A stretch of DNA of 64,000 bases from Angiostrongylus vasorum (lineage: Eukaryota > Nematoda > Chromadorea > Rhabditida > Metastrongylidae): NCBI GenBank assembly GCA_018806985.1, contig JADANN010000174.1, forward strand, positions 4,110,570-4,174,569. The letters are read 5' to 3'. Positions 24,601 to 33,964 of the stretch are shown here, in pieces. Below the pieces are notes generated by a model. That model made no database searches, was not told the origin of the DNA, and saw only the letters and a list, made by a program, of their open reading frames with translations. Each line of letters opens with the position of its first letter. The stretch's first letter is position 1. The translations under genes and the position numbers were made by a program.

Positions 24601-27600
24601 TTAGAAAACGTCGATAGTTTATCTTTGTTCCAGATCTACCCGTTAGTCCGTATTTGTCCCATGTTCTACTTCCACCACTTGGTCGTTTTCACTCTTTAAC
24701 TTCCACATCAACAGAACGTCATAATCATTAATACCACTCGTGGAGAAAATGATTCGCAGAGAAAGATCTTACGAATTTATTGCTTGAGACTTGAACCCTA
24801 GAATAAATGAGCATACATCTTCAATCTAAGTGTTCTGACTACACCACCTAAGGAGGAAAATAAGAAAAGGAAGAACCTCTTGTGATGACCTCAAAAAAAG
24901 GGCTAACATGAAGGAATTATGTCGTGAACTTCGTAAGCACATTGTTTTGTTAGCAGTCTGGATGAACAAAAACTTGATACCCAACAAATCTGACCCTAGT
25001 GTGGAAATAACGCGCTATATTCATTGACCCAAAAGCCAATTTTCTAGTTTTATGAAACATTTCATGTAGATTACAAACGAAATTTTAATGCCTATGCCTT
25101 TCTGTGTCATAGGAACGTGTCCAGTCGGTTCTTCAGCTATAATTTTCCAGCAAGAGTTGCCTAAACAACGGCGTCACACACAGCAAATCGTGTCGGCTCC
25201 AAACCTGCATCATGCGTTCTCATCTGTGACCCCTTACACTGTTGCTACACCGGATTCGTTTGCATTTTTCGATGGTCTGTGGATTGTTTATGTTTGCCTT
25301 TGGTTTATCGCCCTTTGAAAATGAGGTCATTGCGTCGCACTATATTGATTATAAACGTAATTTATCTCTGTGGTGAAGTGTCCATTAAGCACATGAAGCC
25401 CGTACTCCTTCTCCTCCAACGTCAGATCGCAGTACTCCAGCGGATGGAATGCTTGCAGAAAACGTGACAGATAGTGGATTTGGAGGACATTTGTTCTCGT
25501 GCAGCAATGGTGTGTATCAATCCGATGTTCATGATGAAAGGGTTATCATTCCAGTCTTTGTAGGTACGACCAACAATCTCTCATCCGCACAACAGCAACT
25601 GAAATCTCGAAACAAAATGCATGAGATAGCTGTTCGACAGCGGCTTATAACTGATCAGGTTCTTCAGACTTTCTTTTGTTTTACACGACCCTTTTTTACG
25701 TATACTGTGCAGTTCCTGGCACTTCTCGTATTCCATTCGATCCTGCGCTTCCAATATCCACGAAAGCTTTCGAACTTTTTCTTGTGGGCTCGGCTTCAGC
25801 TGTTGCTTGAAGATTTTGATCTTCGTTTTGGATGTCGTTAAATGCTGGCCGAGATGATTCTCTCTGGAGTCCTGAGACAGGTGTGCTAGCACGTCCTCAC
25901 GTAGACCGCAAGGGAAAAAAGTGTACCTAGCAAGGTCTGGTACCAATTTTCCCACCCCAAATGGATGAGATGTCACGAGTCAGGCATGGGATGGAACTAG
26001 CACCGTGCTCCTGATGAATCGCATCACTATCACTGCGTTACCCGCTCTGTTGTTTTCGTATAAGATCAATATTTTCATCACCGGCAAGTTTGATTGTATC
26101 GTGCTACAGTTTACTGCTCTTCGGGACACAGCACTCACTAACATTTTTTCCACACCAAGATCTTATACAAATCTCTTGAGAATTCCTAGTGTTAGCTAAA
26201 CTTTATATCACTACTTAGTGGAATTTAATTTTTCTTGCCAGGATCCTCGTAGCGAAGGATTGGTTCAACTTTCTGCCGAAGAACGAAGAACACTGATTCA
26301 GGAGGGATATCCGGTATCTCTTTCTTTTTTGACATTAATGCTAAATTCACCATTTATGCAAAAAGTTTGTAGATACTCCTGATGTAGAATATTTCAATCG
26401 TGGTTTCTAAAGACGAAATTTTTTAATCGGTCTGATTAATCATGTCATAAGGGTGTATGAGCACTATTTATGTGGCCTTTCCTTCTGTTGTTCACTTTGG
26501 CTGCTTGAAGATTCCCACACGACTACCCCCTATCCAAATCTGAGGAGGAATCGTTGAAAATAGTGCGCCGGAAGATTAAAAATAAGGTACTTCTTTAATA
26601 CAATCCACATTATTTTCATGCACTCCAGAGGATTTCTCTTATTTTTTGAATTATTACCATCAATCGCTGCTCTCGTCCTCTGTTTTGATTCATCTTACAT
26701 TTCATGATTGGCTTGTCACCTTTCCCGTTGAGATGGTGCGTTCTGTTGTTGTCGTTGTTGTTGATGATACCAACTCATATTCAAAACATATTCCTTGACT
26801 AAAATCCTCATAATACTGGGTATATCGTAATCATCTTACAGCTCTCCGCGCAGGAGTCGCGTCGAAAGCGCAAGGAATACATGGACAGCTTGGAATCTCG
26901 TTGCCAGGCTTACTTCAATGAAAACAGTCAACTGAAAAGTGGGTTTTCGTTCTACCACCTTTATTCCATGGTTTTTTTCCACTTGTGTTAATTTCTTATT
27001 CTTTGCAAAGAGATCCTTCAGTAAGATGATAGTCTTTTCTTGACATTTCTGTGCCGTTTTCTTCAACAGAGCTTCTCTACCTGATGACATATATATGTTG
27101 GTACACTTTGGTATAGATGTTTTATGTAAAGGTAGCGAAATCGGTATACGTCCAAAAATCAGGTTCGTGACGTACATCGCGCATCAGTGAGTATAAAATA
27201 AGAGGGTTTACGGAATTGGGTTAATGAGTTCCAAAAAAATGTGCTGCCGTAATTTCCGATGTGCTCTTCTCCTTAATATTGATGTGCTTATGTTACACAA
27301 TTTCGGAAGGGAGAATCGTTAAGGATTTACAAGTTCACCTGATCTGTCACGGTGAAATTGTAGAATTCTTGAGAAAAAGACATGTTTAGCAGTCGCGTTG
27401 TTGTTGAAGATTTTCCAGACAAGAAGTTCTCAGTTTGATTAGAAAAGTTGTAGTTGGTTGAGGAGAGGCCGTTGAGTGTGCAGGAAAAGAGAAAATTTGA
27501 TTTCTTTCTTCTTCTAACATTTAAAGTCAATTGAACGAGGTGCTCTCAGGCATTGTTGTCATAAATATTCAGTCACCTTGAAATGACCTTTGCTGGTCAT

Positions 27601-29929
27601 CGACATCTCGGTTCTTCTTAACATTTTGACAACACCGCAATCAAAACCCTCGATGCGATTTCATTCCAATTCCAACTTCCAAAGTGTCCAAAAAGTAACA
27701 GTGGATAATTCCGCTTTTAAACCAAAAAGTCGGGACGGATAACACAGTGGTAGTGAAGCCGATCATCACGAGCAAAGTGCAGGTTCGATGGCTCACTAAG
27801 CTTCTCATTCCTCCGGGGTCGGGAAATTGGTACCGGACTTGTACGGGAAAAAATCACTCTCTGCACTCCAATTGGGAACAATCCACCACGGCTATATTAG
27901 GACTCCAGGGCGAATCGATTCGACCGGAATTCTACGACATTCGCAATGAAATGGAAACCTTCAAGCAACAACCGAAACCACACGTAAAGTTAGAAAACCT
28001 TCATCGGTGATGCGTGCAAGAAAACGAATCGAATGTGAGAAGTGCTGGGGAACCGCATAGTAGAAGTGAAGACCGGTCGTATAAAAAGTAAAAAAAACGA
28101 CAAATTTTCGTCGTAACATTCTTTTGGCTCGGATTTTTACTTCAGGAAGTGCCTTGGTACTTAGTCTTTGTATAGTCTTATGCAGAACATCACTTGTAAT
28201 AGAGATTCTTTTTCATGACAGGGGGGCAACACGGCAAAGGAACGAACCTTTCTCTTGTGTAGAAGCAGCCGGGATCAGTCTTGATAAAAATAATCAATCT
28301 CGTTGTTTCAAACCATGTCTGTAGTCTTTTTTTTTGTTTCATACTTCTCTTGTTGCATTTAGCAAGTGAGTCCCTGCTTAAGCGTTGTTTGTCTGCAAAT
28401 TCTCAAGCCACTGTGCCAAAATCTACTTCAAGTAGCGCTTTTAAGGGGGTCAATGTCGGTGATTTTCACCGTCCTCGAATTCTTGCGAAATCTATTTAAA
28501 TTCTTTTTTTATTATTTCATTGGATGCGCAGGTAGAGAAATGGAGTAATGCTGTATAGTGCACGTAAAGGCCTAGTTCGGCCCCCTTCTCCAGACAAGCA
28601 AGCCTCCTATTCGTCCGGCATCACATAAATACTACCAGACTTGTCTAGAAAGCTCCCTCCTATCCAAGAGAATTAAGAACGCTGTAGAACGGACATCACA
28701 GGCTTCCAAGGGGATCGACTTGACCACATTCAACGAAATTCACAGGGAAGATCAAAAATCTTCAACCAGCAGCAGAGTCCACACGCAAATCCGAAGCCTT
28801 TCGTAGATGACAGGTGTGAGAGGACGAATCGAATGGGGAAGTGCTGCACTTCGCAAACTATTCGATGTCGAGTCATGTAAAATAAAACAAACTTTTTGGC
28901 CCTAACTGTAGCACAAGTTAAAAGAAAAAAAAACAAGAATAAGAAAATGTTTAACGAAATCAATGCTTTGTTATAATGTGTGCTATGGATAAAATGATAT
29001 ATTTTAAAAATGCAACGCGTCAGCATTTGGAAAGCAAACTCAACCATTAATCTCTCAACGGCCTCTTAGAAATCTCTGAAATGGATCGAGCAATGGATGT
29101 CTGATTAGTTCATCTTAAAATTGGAAATTATGAAGCATATGCTCATATGTGTTTATTTAGTACCCTTTATAAGATACTTTTACACATTTATGTGTGCATA
29201 TATGTGTAATAGTGTGGGCAGCGTAGGGATGCCGCTCATCACCAAACACCGTGCTGGTTCAACTCCTCACCGAGCTCATTATGCTTTCCATCTATCCGAA
29301 TTCGGGAAGTACGTTCTGGGAGGGCCTCATTCCCTACAATCCATCTGGAAGCGTTGTAGCCCGGCTGGCCCAGGACTCCCTGGAGGAGCGACTTGACCAA
29401 CATCCAACGACATTCATAAAGAAGGTGACAATATTCAAAGAAGTAGCAGAGACCACATTCAATAAGTTTAAGGTTGATGGATATAAGGGAAAGATTCGAA
29501 TGCAAGAATTGTTGGGATCGACACGACACATGTAAAGGCGAAGAGTAGAAGTAAATGTATATATTTATTTATAAATAGAAATAAAAATCTCTCGGCGTTG
29601 ACCAATCCCTGAAGGATGCGCCATGCCTTCAACCTCATTAAGCCTCTTTGCAGGTGATTGAATACATATCTGGCTTTTTACAATGACCCGCGATGGCGTA
29701 ACGTTGTATCGAGCCAGTGTTGCTATCTTCCTAGACAAGCTTGGTGCCAATATGCAGACCCCGGAAGGATGGAGGGTTTGGTGTGCTTGGAGCGCGGGGA
29801 CCGATCCCAGGTGTATGGAAGGACACCTCAGACCGCTGCGCTACACTCGTCCCTATATAATCAACTGTATTATTATTGTTAGTTATTGTTATATTATATT
29901 CTATTATGTTGTTATTAGTATATTATATA

Positions 29930-29970
<41 letters not shown>

Positions 29971-29998
29971 CATGCTTTACATACGTTATACATAATAC

Positions 29999-30078
<80 letters not shown>

Positions 30079-30269
30079 AACAAACGTGTTGGATTGAATC
30101 ATCGAACACATTGTATATTCGTACGCAGTGAGATTGTGAACTTTATTATTTCTTAGGTCGTGTACGACAGCTTGAACTATCCAATCAAAAACTTGCTATG
30201 CAGATGAAGAAGTTGCAGAATACGGTCAGTACCACAGAACAACACTCGGATAATCCTGTTGTGCATTAG
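10351..30269 (+). CDS. crh-2: CREB3/OASIS-type bZIP transcription factor (spliced)
   Basis: Proposed exons: 10351-10391, 12142-12332, 16384-16528, 17554-17653, 25151-25274, 25399-25658 (or from 25390), 26242-26313, 26511-26586, 26842-26938, 30157-30224. All phases match except at exon 8. The product is about 400 aa. The N-terminus is acidic (MDEELTPLL resembles the CREB3L1 activation region), then Ser/Pro-rich ([12 protein letters not shown]). Exon 7 has [13 protein letters not shown], a family hallmark. Exons 8-10 hold PLSKSEEE, the basic region [21 protein letters not shown] and the zipper. CREB3-family proteins bind CRE-like DNA and are usually ER-membrane anchored, but no membrane segment is visible here. 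A one-base surplus breaks exon 8. Reading past the exon 10 donor reaches TAG at 30267-30269. Exons and phases are seen; the orthology is inferred. Confidence 0.82.
10392..12141 (+). other. bZIP intron 1
   Basis: GTAACG donor and TTTTACCATAG acceptor. It joins ...YILE(N) to VLEFS in phase. I see no repeat-family copy inside; the open frame near 11348-11683 has no recognisable domain. Confidence 0.55.
12415..12672 (+). mobile_element. SINE-A, degenerate (bZIP intron 2)
   Basis: It keeps TGCAATACACACGTGG, CTTGTCTGGGAGGATA and GGGATTGATTGCTCAACGCCG in family order. Heavily diverged. Confidence 0.6.
12952..13345 (+). repeat. Repeat-B, near full-length (bZIP intron 2)
   Basis: It runs from CCCTCCCAACGGTTTACCGC to GGGCCGTTCAAGTATCAAGT, with all family landmarks in order. 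It faces the inverted copy about 100 bp downstream. Confidence 0.88.
13440..13745 (-). repeat. Repeat-B, inverted copy
   Basis: Minus-strand copy running from a degraded 3' end (GGATGGTCCGCCTCACTGG) to the 5' end (CATCGTGGATGGGAGATG, rc). A middle section around GACGACCTGGGG is deleted. With the preceding copy it forms an inverted pair. Confidence 0.8.
13955..14330 (-). mobile_element. RTE-type retrotransposon 3' fragment
   Basis: Minus-strand frames encode the C-terminal motif series [17 protein letters not shown] and [12 protein letters not shown]. These parallel [16 protein letters not shown] and [13 protein letters not shown] of the copy at 19.5-22.4 kb. Only the post-RT region remains, with stops. 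Confidence 0.8.
14705..14952 (+). mobile_element. SINE-A copy (bZIP intron 2)
   Basis: Head GTGGTGCAGTGGTCGGAAGCG, CAACACACACATGTGG, CCATGGCTCACCAAGCCTTC, CTTGTCTGGGAGGATAGCA and CCACCGCGAGTCATTGT in order. The 3' end is truncated and joins SINE-E sequence. Confidence 0.82.
14953..15180 (+). mobile_element. SINE-E 3' fragment
   Basis: It has the family blocks AGAATCGACTGAACCAGCAT, CAACGACATTCATAAGGAAG and GGAATCGAATTGAATGGAAG, then an AATAAATAATAAATAA tail. The tRNA-like head is missing, where SINE-A sequence abuts. Confidence 0.7.
15519..15611. repeat. (TA)n microsatellite
   Basis: A nearly pure run of TA dinucleotides about 90 bases long within bZIP intron 2. Confidence 0.97.
15640..15830 (+). 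mobile_element. SINE-D, best tRNA-like head
   Basis: GGGCCTCAATGGTGCAGTGGG supplies an A box and GCGGGTTCGAATCC a good B box. The family tail follows (ATTTCGCAAATGTCTCAGCA, TCGTGGTTGTA). Extra sequence on both sides shows it is a SINE and not a tRNA gene. Confidence 0.8.
16235..16365 (+). repeat. Repeat-B 3' fragment next to bZIP exon 3
   Basis: It holds the 3' third of the family (GGGGCAGACTTTGCCCAGG through GGACGGGCAGTTCAAACACC). It stops about 20 bases before the exon 3 acceptor TTTCTAG, so repeat sequence lies in the likely branch-point zone. Confidence 0.85.
16955..17245 (+). mobile_element. SINE-A copy (bZIP intron 3)
   Basis: Near-complete: GGCGCGTGTGGCGCATTGGTC head, GGGATCGATTCCC B-box-like stretch, CCACCGCGAGTCATTGTAAA, and the tail ending GATCAACGACGACAGCTTTA. 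Confidence 0.85.
17853..18052 (-). mobile_element. SINE-C copy (bZIP intron 4)
   Basis: Minus-strand copy from ACAATGATGCTGATGAGACA through CTAACGCGTTCACCACCACA to GTCAACGGGATTGATCTAGG. It abuts a + strand copy. Confidence 0.8.
18053..18190 (+). mobile_element. SINE-C 3' fragment
   Basis: It contains TTAGCGCGTTCGCTCCCCAC, AAGTTTTGCAAATTTCTCAG and the tail GGCAGTAAATAAAAAGCTAG. The next SINE-C copy follows directly, giving a tandem junction. Confidence 0.78.
18191..18512 (+). mobile_element. SINE-C, full-length copy
   Basis: It opens with TTGTGATTTCGACTACCGAC and contains GTTGACAGGGTGACTG, CATGGTGTGGTGATGAACGCG and AAGTTTTGCAAATATCTCAG. It ends with TAAATAAAAAGTTAACATTG. This is a useful reference for the family. 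Confidence 0.85.
18735..18800. repeat. Imperfect ATATGT microsatellite
   Basis: ATATACATGTACATATATGTATATATATG and similar units form a short low-complexity tract. Confidence 0.8.
19190..19478 (+). mobile_element. SINE-A copy (bZIP intron 4)
   Basis: It runs from GCGCGATGCGCAGTGCGCCG to GTGATCAACGCTGAGAGCTT, with CTTGTCTGGGAGGATAGCAG and CCACCGCGAGTCATTGTCAA inside. The frames over it on both strands are not genes. Confidence 0.86.
19545..22430 (-). mobile_element. RTE-type non-LTR retrotransposon, most complete copy
   Basis: It is antisense inside bZIP intron 4. Reading the minus strand, an apurinic-type endonuclease starts near 22258 ([28 protein letters not shown]). A connector follows at 21630-21030 ([20 protein letters not shown]). 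The RT comes next, with [20 protein letters not shown] near 20850, a DLQKAFD-type block near 20600 and [10 protein letters not shown] near 20310. The C-terminal region has [20 protein letters not shown] and [13 protein letters not shown]. These elements copy RNA at a nicked target using RT and endonuclease. At least five frame changes or stops break the single frame, so it is inactive. The 5' region extends to about 22430. Confidence 0.88.
22480..23160 (-). mobile_element. RTE-type endonuclease and 5' region relic
   Basis: On the minus strand a relic with ISDFNARI (compare GDFNAKI) near 22850-22880 marks a second, older endonuclease fragment. The stretch 22480-22830 is GC-richer and unrecognised, possibly retroelement 5' UTR. 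No intact frame. Confidence 0.45.
23285..23500 (-). mobile_element. SINE-A, degenerate (bZIP intron 4)
   Basis: Minus-strand landmarks are GCGCCGTGCATTCGAATTCA, CTAAGCATCGTTAGAGGTG, CTCTCAGACAAGTATGATAC and GTTTGCCGACCCTAGAGGA, in family order. Confidence 0.65.
23501..25150 (+). other. End of bZIP intron 4, nothing recognised
   Basis: No repeat landmarks or coding similarity found. Two overlapping frames at 24055-24477 (-) and 24163-24357 (+) are not recognisable. The intron closes with the acceptor ATAATTTTCCAG. Confidence 0.4.
25770..26035 (-). mobile_element. SINE-E copy (bZIP intron 6)
   Basis: Minus-strand copy with GGCTTCAGCTGTTGCTTGAAG, AATGCTGGCCGAGATGATTC, TCTGGAGTCCTGAGACAGG and GGTCTGGTACCAATTTTCCC. 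It ends in the head (rc: AACGCAGTGATAGTGATGCG). Confidence 0.78.
26511..30224 (+). CDS. crh-2: bZIP core: exons 8, 9 and 10
   Basis: Exon 8 encodes [20 protein letters not shown]. Exon 9 encodes [20 protein letters not shown] and runs into NENSQLK. Exon 10 encodes [20 protein letters not shown]. Together these give the CREB3-type DNA-contact region and a zipper with Leu or Met at heptad positions. The basic region is split by a 255-base intron and the zipper by a 3.2-kb intron rich in SINE-E, SINE-A and (TA)n. Exon 9 leaves one base (A) that joins GT of exon 10 to make Ser. Confidence 0.88.
27730..28095 (+). mobile_element. SINE-E, full-length copy
   Basis: tRNA-like head GGATAACACAGTGGTAGTGA with B box GCAGGTTCGATGG. 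Then CTCCGGGGTCGGGAAATTGG, GGACTCCAGGGCGAATCGAT, CAAGCAACAACCGAAACCAC and the AGTAAAAAAAACG tail. Confidence 0.85.
28565..28895 (+). mobile_element. SINE-E copy, head degraded
   Basis: Body and tail blocks match the family: ACTACCAGACTTGTCTAGAA, GATCGACTTGACCACATTCA, ATCTTCAACCAGCAGCAGAG and GGACGAATCGAATGGGGAAG. The tail is AATAAAAC. Confidence 0.78.
29210..29560 (+). mobile_element. SINE-E copy
   Basis: Blocks GGAGGGCCTCATTCCCTAC, CAGGACTCCCTGGAGGAGCG, CTTGACCAACATCCAACGAC and GGGAAAGATTCGAATGC follow the family order. The two overlapping 94-96 codon frames are spurious. Confidence 0.8.
29587..29862 (-). mobile_element. SINE-A copy (bZIP intron 9)
   Basis: Minus-strand copy from CTCTCGGCGTTGACCAATCC (rc tail) to GGACCGATCCCAGGTGTATG and the head (rc) near 29855. 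Confidence 0.85.
29920..30075. repeat. (TA)n microsatellite pair
   Basis: Two nearly pure TA tracts (about 29920-29970 and 30003-30075) are separated by a short CATGCTTTACATACG-type spacer. They lie 80 bases before the last bZIP exon. Confidence 0.95.
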
Positions 30270-30548
30270 GTATGTTAGACTGTCAAGTTCCTTCTGAAGT
30301 TAGTCTATTAAGAAACAAATTTGGGCAGTTATTTAGATTTAGCTTGTATCTCTTATTTTGTGCTACTGATTGTTCTCATGACTTCATACACCCATTGCAA
30401 GAAGTAGCATTCGAACAAAATGCTCAGTAACATACTGTGTCATGTTTCACTGTAATTTCCTTGTTAGTTTATCCGACACACTTGCCGTTATTCCTTACAG
30501 ATTCGCAACAATATGAATCATATAGTCCTCAAACGTGACCAGAAATAA
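30225..30548 (+). CDS. crh-2: Alternative C-terminal ends of the bZIP protein
   Basis: If the GTCAGT donor at 30225 is not used, translation continues 14 residues (ending DNPVVH) to TAG at 30267. If it is used, the next good acceptor (TTCCTTACAG, ending 30500) gives IRNNMNHIVLKRDQK and TAA at 30546. Neither tail has a hydrophobic segment. Which one is used cannot be told from sequence. Confidence 0.45.
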
Positions 30549-30597
30549 TTGTCTCTTTCAACTTTGAGAAATCATACGTCGGCTCTTTAAAAAAGGA

Positions 30598-30878
30598 AAG
30601 CTCTTGGCGTTCATCAATCCTTTGTAGGGATGCACCATGCATTCGAGTTAATTAAGCATCGTTTGGAGGTGACTGAATGCAAATCTGGCCTTTACAATGA
30701 CATGCGATACCTACCGATGTATCGAGCCAGCGCTGCTACCCTTCCAGACAACTCTGGCACCAATTTGCCGACCCCGGAGGGGATGCAAGGCTTGGTGGGC
30801 CATGGGCGCGGGGATCGATTCCACGTGTGTGTTGCAGCGCGCCTCCGACCACTGCGCCCACACGCGCCTTTTCGTCAG
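30598..30878 (-). mobile_element. SINE-A copy
   Basis: Minus-strand copy from CTCTTGGCGTTCATCAATCC through CATTCGAGTTAATTAAGCAT to GGGATCGATTCCACGTGTG and CACTGCGCCCACACGCGCC. Confidence 0.86.
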
Positions 30879-32125
30879 CTTTTTAGTGATTTTTTTTTAA
30901 TGAAAATCAAAGCAGCTAGAATCTGTAGTTCTTTCCTAACAAGGAGTTTTCTCCATTCTTCATCGATAAAAAGTTCAGGCAAACAACAAACTTCTAGAAT
31001 GCAACTTGCAATTTCTAGAGTCTTCTTGTTACTGGGAAATAGCCCATAGACGGCGATTATTTGGGCATCGTTGCCAATGTTTTAAACAAACAAATGATTT
31101 CAGGATAATGCATGACGGCCCTTTCGTACAAATCCGTTTATTTTTTGGATTTTTTGGAAGGTGGATGAACATGCAGTCGGCATGGCTCGGTTTCCGTTGA
31201 AGGTATCCAGCCGTGCCCAACTGGTTGCTTCGGTCACCTTCCTCTTCCAGGTCTGCTTGATGAAATGCGTGTACGAGCTGCTTCTTTTGTGTACTTGTAA
31301 CGACGAAAGCAGTGCGTTTGATTTAATCTTAATTTTCCTGTTTAGCATTTATGTGATCTCCTGATACTCTTGTATTATGAGCGCTGCGGCCTAAGCATAT
31401 ATGTTTCACCCCTTTTTAAATATCCCTTGAATTTTTTATGATTGTTCTCTTTGAAGACAATTTTAAGCTACTGTATCGAATTTGTGCCATGCCTTATTTC
31501 CCATTAGGTTTTCTATAAAGTAAGCGTGCAAACTGGATTATCTGTGATAAGTTTGATTGCTTGAGTGCTTTCCGATGTTGCCTCGTCCCTTCGAAAGCTT
31601 CTATTATGTTCTCGATAAGACAAGTGTTTAAACATTAATTAGCATGGTTTTAATTCCTATTGCGAAACGATCATCAATTTCGTTGCCGGTGAACAGCGTA
31701 TTGATTTGCCAGATGTTTATGAAAAGCTTTGCTTCAGTTAGCGACTTCAACTCAAGGAGAATTTTTTGTGGATTATTACCACACTTTTTCTGTCTGGATT
31801 TATTTTTTTTGTCTGATAATTTATTAATAAATGCTTAACGATCACAGCAGCTACTTCGTTCAAGCCTGGAGTGTCGGGTTAGGTATTTGATATCTATGAC
31901 AAGACTTCTTCGCGAGCAGTACCATCCATCCTTAACAACCGGAGCAGTTACTTCGTTCAAGCCTGCCGTATTAGAGTGTTGAATTGGATCTTTAATATCT
32001 ATGGCAAGGCTTTCCTCGCGAGCAGTGCCATCCATCCTTCAGGAATGAGACTAAACTGCTAGGGAAATGAAACCAGAGTTTTTTATACCACCAGGTTTTC
32101 TTTTTCTTTTTTTTTAATAGAAAGC
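30879..32125. other. Nothing recognised
   Basis: No repeat-family or domain matches. A leucine/phenylalanine-rich frame at 31161-31364 and its antisense partner are not convincing. A duplicated phrase (CAGCTACTTCGTTCAAGCCTG near 31847; CAGTTACTTCGTTCAAGCCTG near 31945) gives a roughly 95-base local tandem repeat. Confidence 0.4.
31835..32040. repeat. Local tandem duplication, about 98-base unit
   Basis: Two adjacent units share CAGCAGYTACTTCGTTCAAG, GATATCTATGRCAAG-type text and TTCGCGAGCAGTRCCATCCA. The second unit is slightly longer. Confidence 0.75.
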
Positions 32126-32129
32126 CAAC

Positions 32130-32432
32130 ACTGTGGATTTCAACTATGGCCTCAGCTTAGCTGGGTTCAATGCCCATTTGGCCTTCCCAGATCAATCCCG
32201 TTAACGGATGATTGCTGATGGCCATGATCGATAGCATCAGCTGAGAGACAGACGAAGCGAAGGACCTGCATGGTGTGGTGGTGGACGCGTTACTCCCCGG
32301 AAAGGATAATAAAGCGTTCGTTCCCACCGTAGACACCTGCGGTCCGGAGTTTTTGCAAATATCTCAGCATCATTGTGGTTGTTTCACAAATAACACCCTA
32401 CCGTGAAAACTAGCAAAAGGCAGTAAATAAAA
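32130..32432 (+). mobile_element. SINE-C, full-length copy
   Basis: CTCAGCTTAGCTGGGTTCAA, GTTAACGGATGATTGCTGAT, CATGGTGTGGTGGTGGACGCG, TTTGCAAATATCTCAGCATC and GGCAGTAAATAAAAGGTCAA in order. Confidence 0.86.
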
Positions 32433-33350
32433 GGTCAACAACACGTTTTCGTTGGCCTGTTTGAAAGATTTTTTGATTATGCTCATAGGGCAAGTTTTTT
32501 CAGCAAAAAGAGGTGCTTGAGAAATTTAATGGGAAAAGCTAAACTTAAGTGGAGAGAGGGAGAGAGGAGGGAATTAGCCTTTCTCACCGTTAGTGCGGTG
32601 TTCGTTAAGAAAACATTCATAGTCTTTACGAGATAATGAAGACGCTCAATTTTTTATGGCGGTCGCCAAGGATGACAGCTAGTAGTTCGTCGTCAGTGAT
32701 GTGCATCGGAAGCAATGCGACCCGGAAACTGCGTCACCGTAACCAAAAAAAAGCACCTCTACCCTTTTCTACGTTGTGCTACCGACAGTTGGTAAGATTT
32801 TATGTGATATTCAAAATACATTTCTCTACACTTCTTTGCCTCCCGATTCTGCACGGTTATTATGATTCGTGACAGCGGCTGCAAAGCAACGGGTTGCCAC
32901 ATGTTGGTCAAAAGATGGATTTTATAAGGCTACATAATTTTTTCTCGGAAAGTGGACTTATTTCAAAGGTTTCTTACCACGAGAAAGCCTCTCTACTCTC
33001 TACGGAGTCTGAAAATGCCAAATCGAAGGATAAGGGAAAGCGAGAAGGCTATAATTGTGTTGGTTATGAGATTAGCGGCGTTTTACCAAGCACACTAATG
33101 TTTTCTGGAAGTTAGACTTTGATGACAGTGAAAACGAAAGCCCAAGAAGCGCTTTAATTTTATCCACAGTGTATGATGCTATCAATGTCATAACTGGAAG
33201 TCATTGTCAGTTACAGCAATGAAAATTTGTTCGCTGGCGTACGTGACCAGATGGCAACCCATTGCCCTCATTCTAGGAAAACTAGCAAATTGCAGGCACA
33301 TTTTTCTTCTGAGTTTTGCGAATCTATTTTTTGTTCACAAAGTGAAAAAA
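32433..33350. other. No recognised gene
   Basis: Frames at 32636-32872 and 32894-33115 (a Lys/Ser-rich peptide) have no recognisable domain. No repeat landmarks. Confidence 0.3.
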
Positions 33351-33354
33351 AGGT

Positions 33355-33602
33355 TAAAGCTGTCGGCGTTGATCAGTCCTAGAGGGATGCGCCATGCATT
33401 TGACTTCATTAAGCATCGTTTGGAGGTGATTGAATGCATACATGGCCATATCCAGTGCTGCTATCCTCCCAGACGAGTAACGTGCCAATTTGCCGGCCCT
33501 GGAGATGTGGAAGGCTTGGCGGGCTATGGAAGCGGGGGTCGATTCTACGTGTGTGTTGCAGTGGGCCTCCGACCACTGCGCTACACGCGCCACTTTTTTT
33601 TA
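33355..33602 (-). mobile_element. SINE-A copy
   Basis: Minus-strand copy from GTCGGCGTTGATCAGTCCTA to GTGTGTTGCAGTGGGCCTCC and CACTGCGCTACACGCGCCA. The 45-base block around the tRNA-proximal body is shortened. Confidence 0.85.
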
Positions 33603-33964
33603 CTTTCATTTATTACTGTTACCGCTATTGTTACTCATAGTTTAGGTCTATACGACTATACTTCCACTTTTCACCGAAGCATATTTACCAAACACGTTGG
33701 GGATTTACTGCGACTACACAAAACTGAACAACGAACAACTGCGAAAAAAAATATATTTATGTATTGATATATCATCAAGTCAATAATGTTCATACGTCGT
33801 CGGTTCCCATGTTCTGAAAAAGAAATACCTCAAAAGTCGAAAATATGAAGACGTTGTGATCTGTGCAATAAGAAGCTGAGAAAATATGGCGACTCCATAT
33901 ATACTCCGGAGCGTGGTAAGAAATCTAGAACTAAGAACAATCAACATAATTTTATTATTTTATT

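Noticed and set aside
29683..29970. 95-codon frame ending in a Tyr/Ile repeat
   Set aside because: It spans SINE-A and a (TA)n microsatellite, which explains the repetitive peptide.
31161..31364. Leucine/phenylalanine-rich frame as the missing bZIP membrane segment
   Set aside because: An acceptor-like CTTCCAG exists, but no convincing phase-0 exon or family similarity joins it to exon 10.
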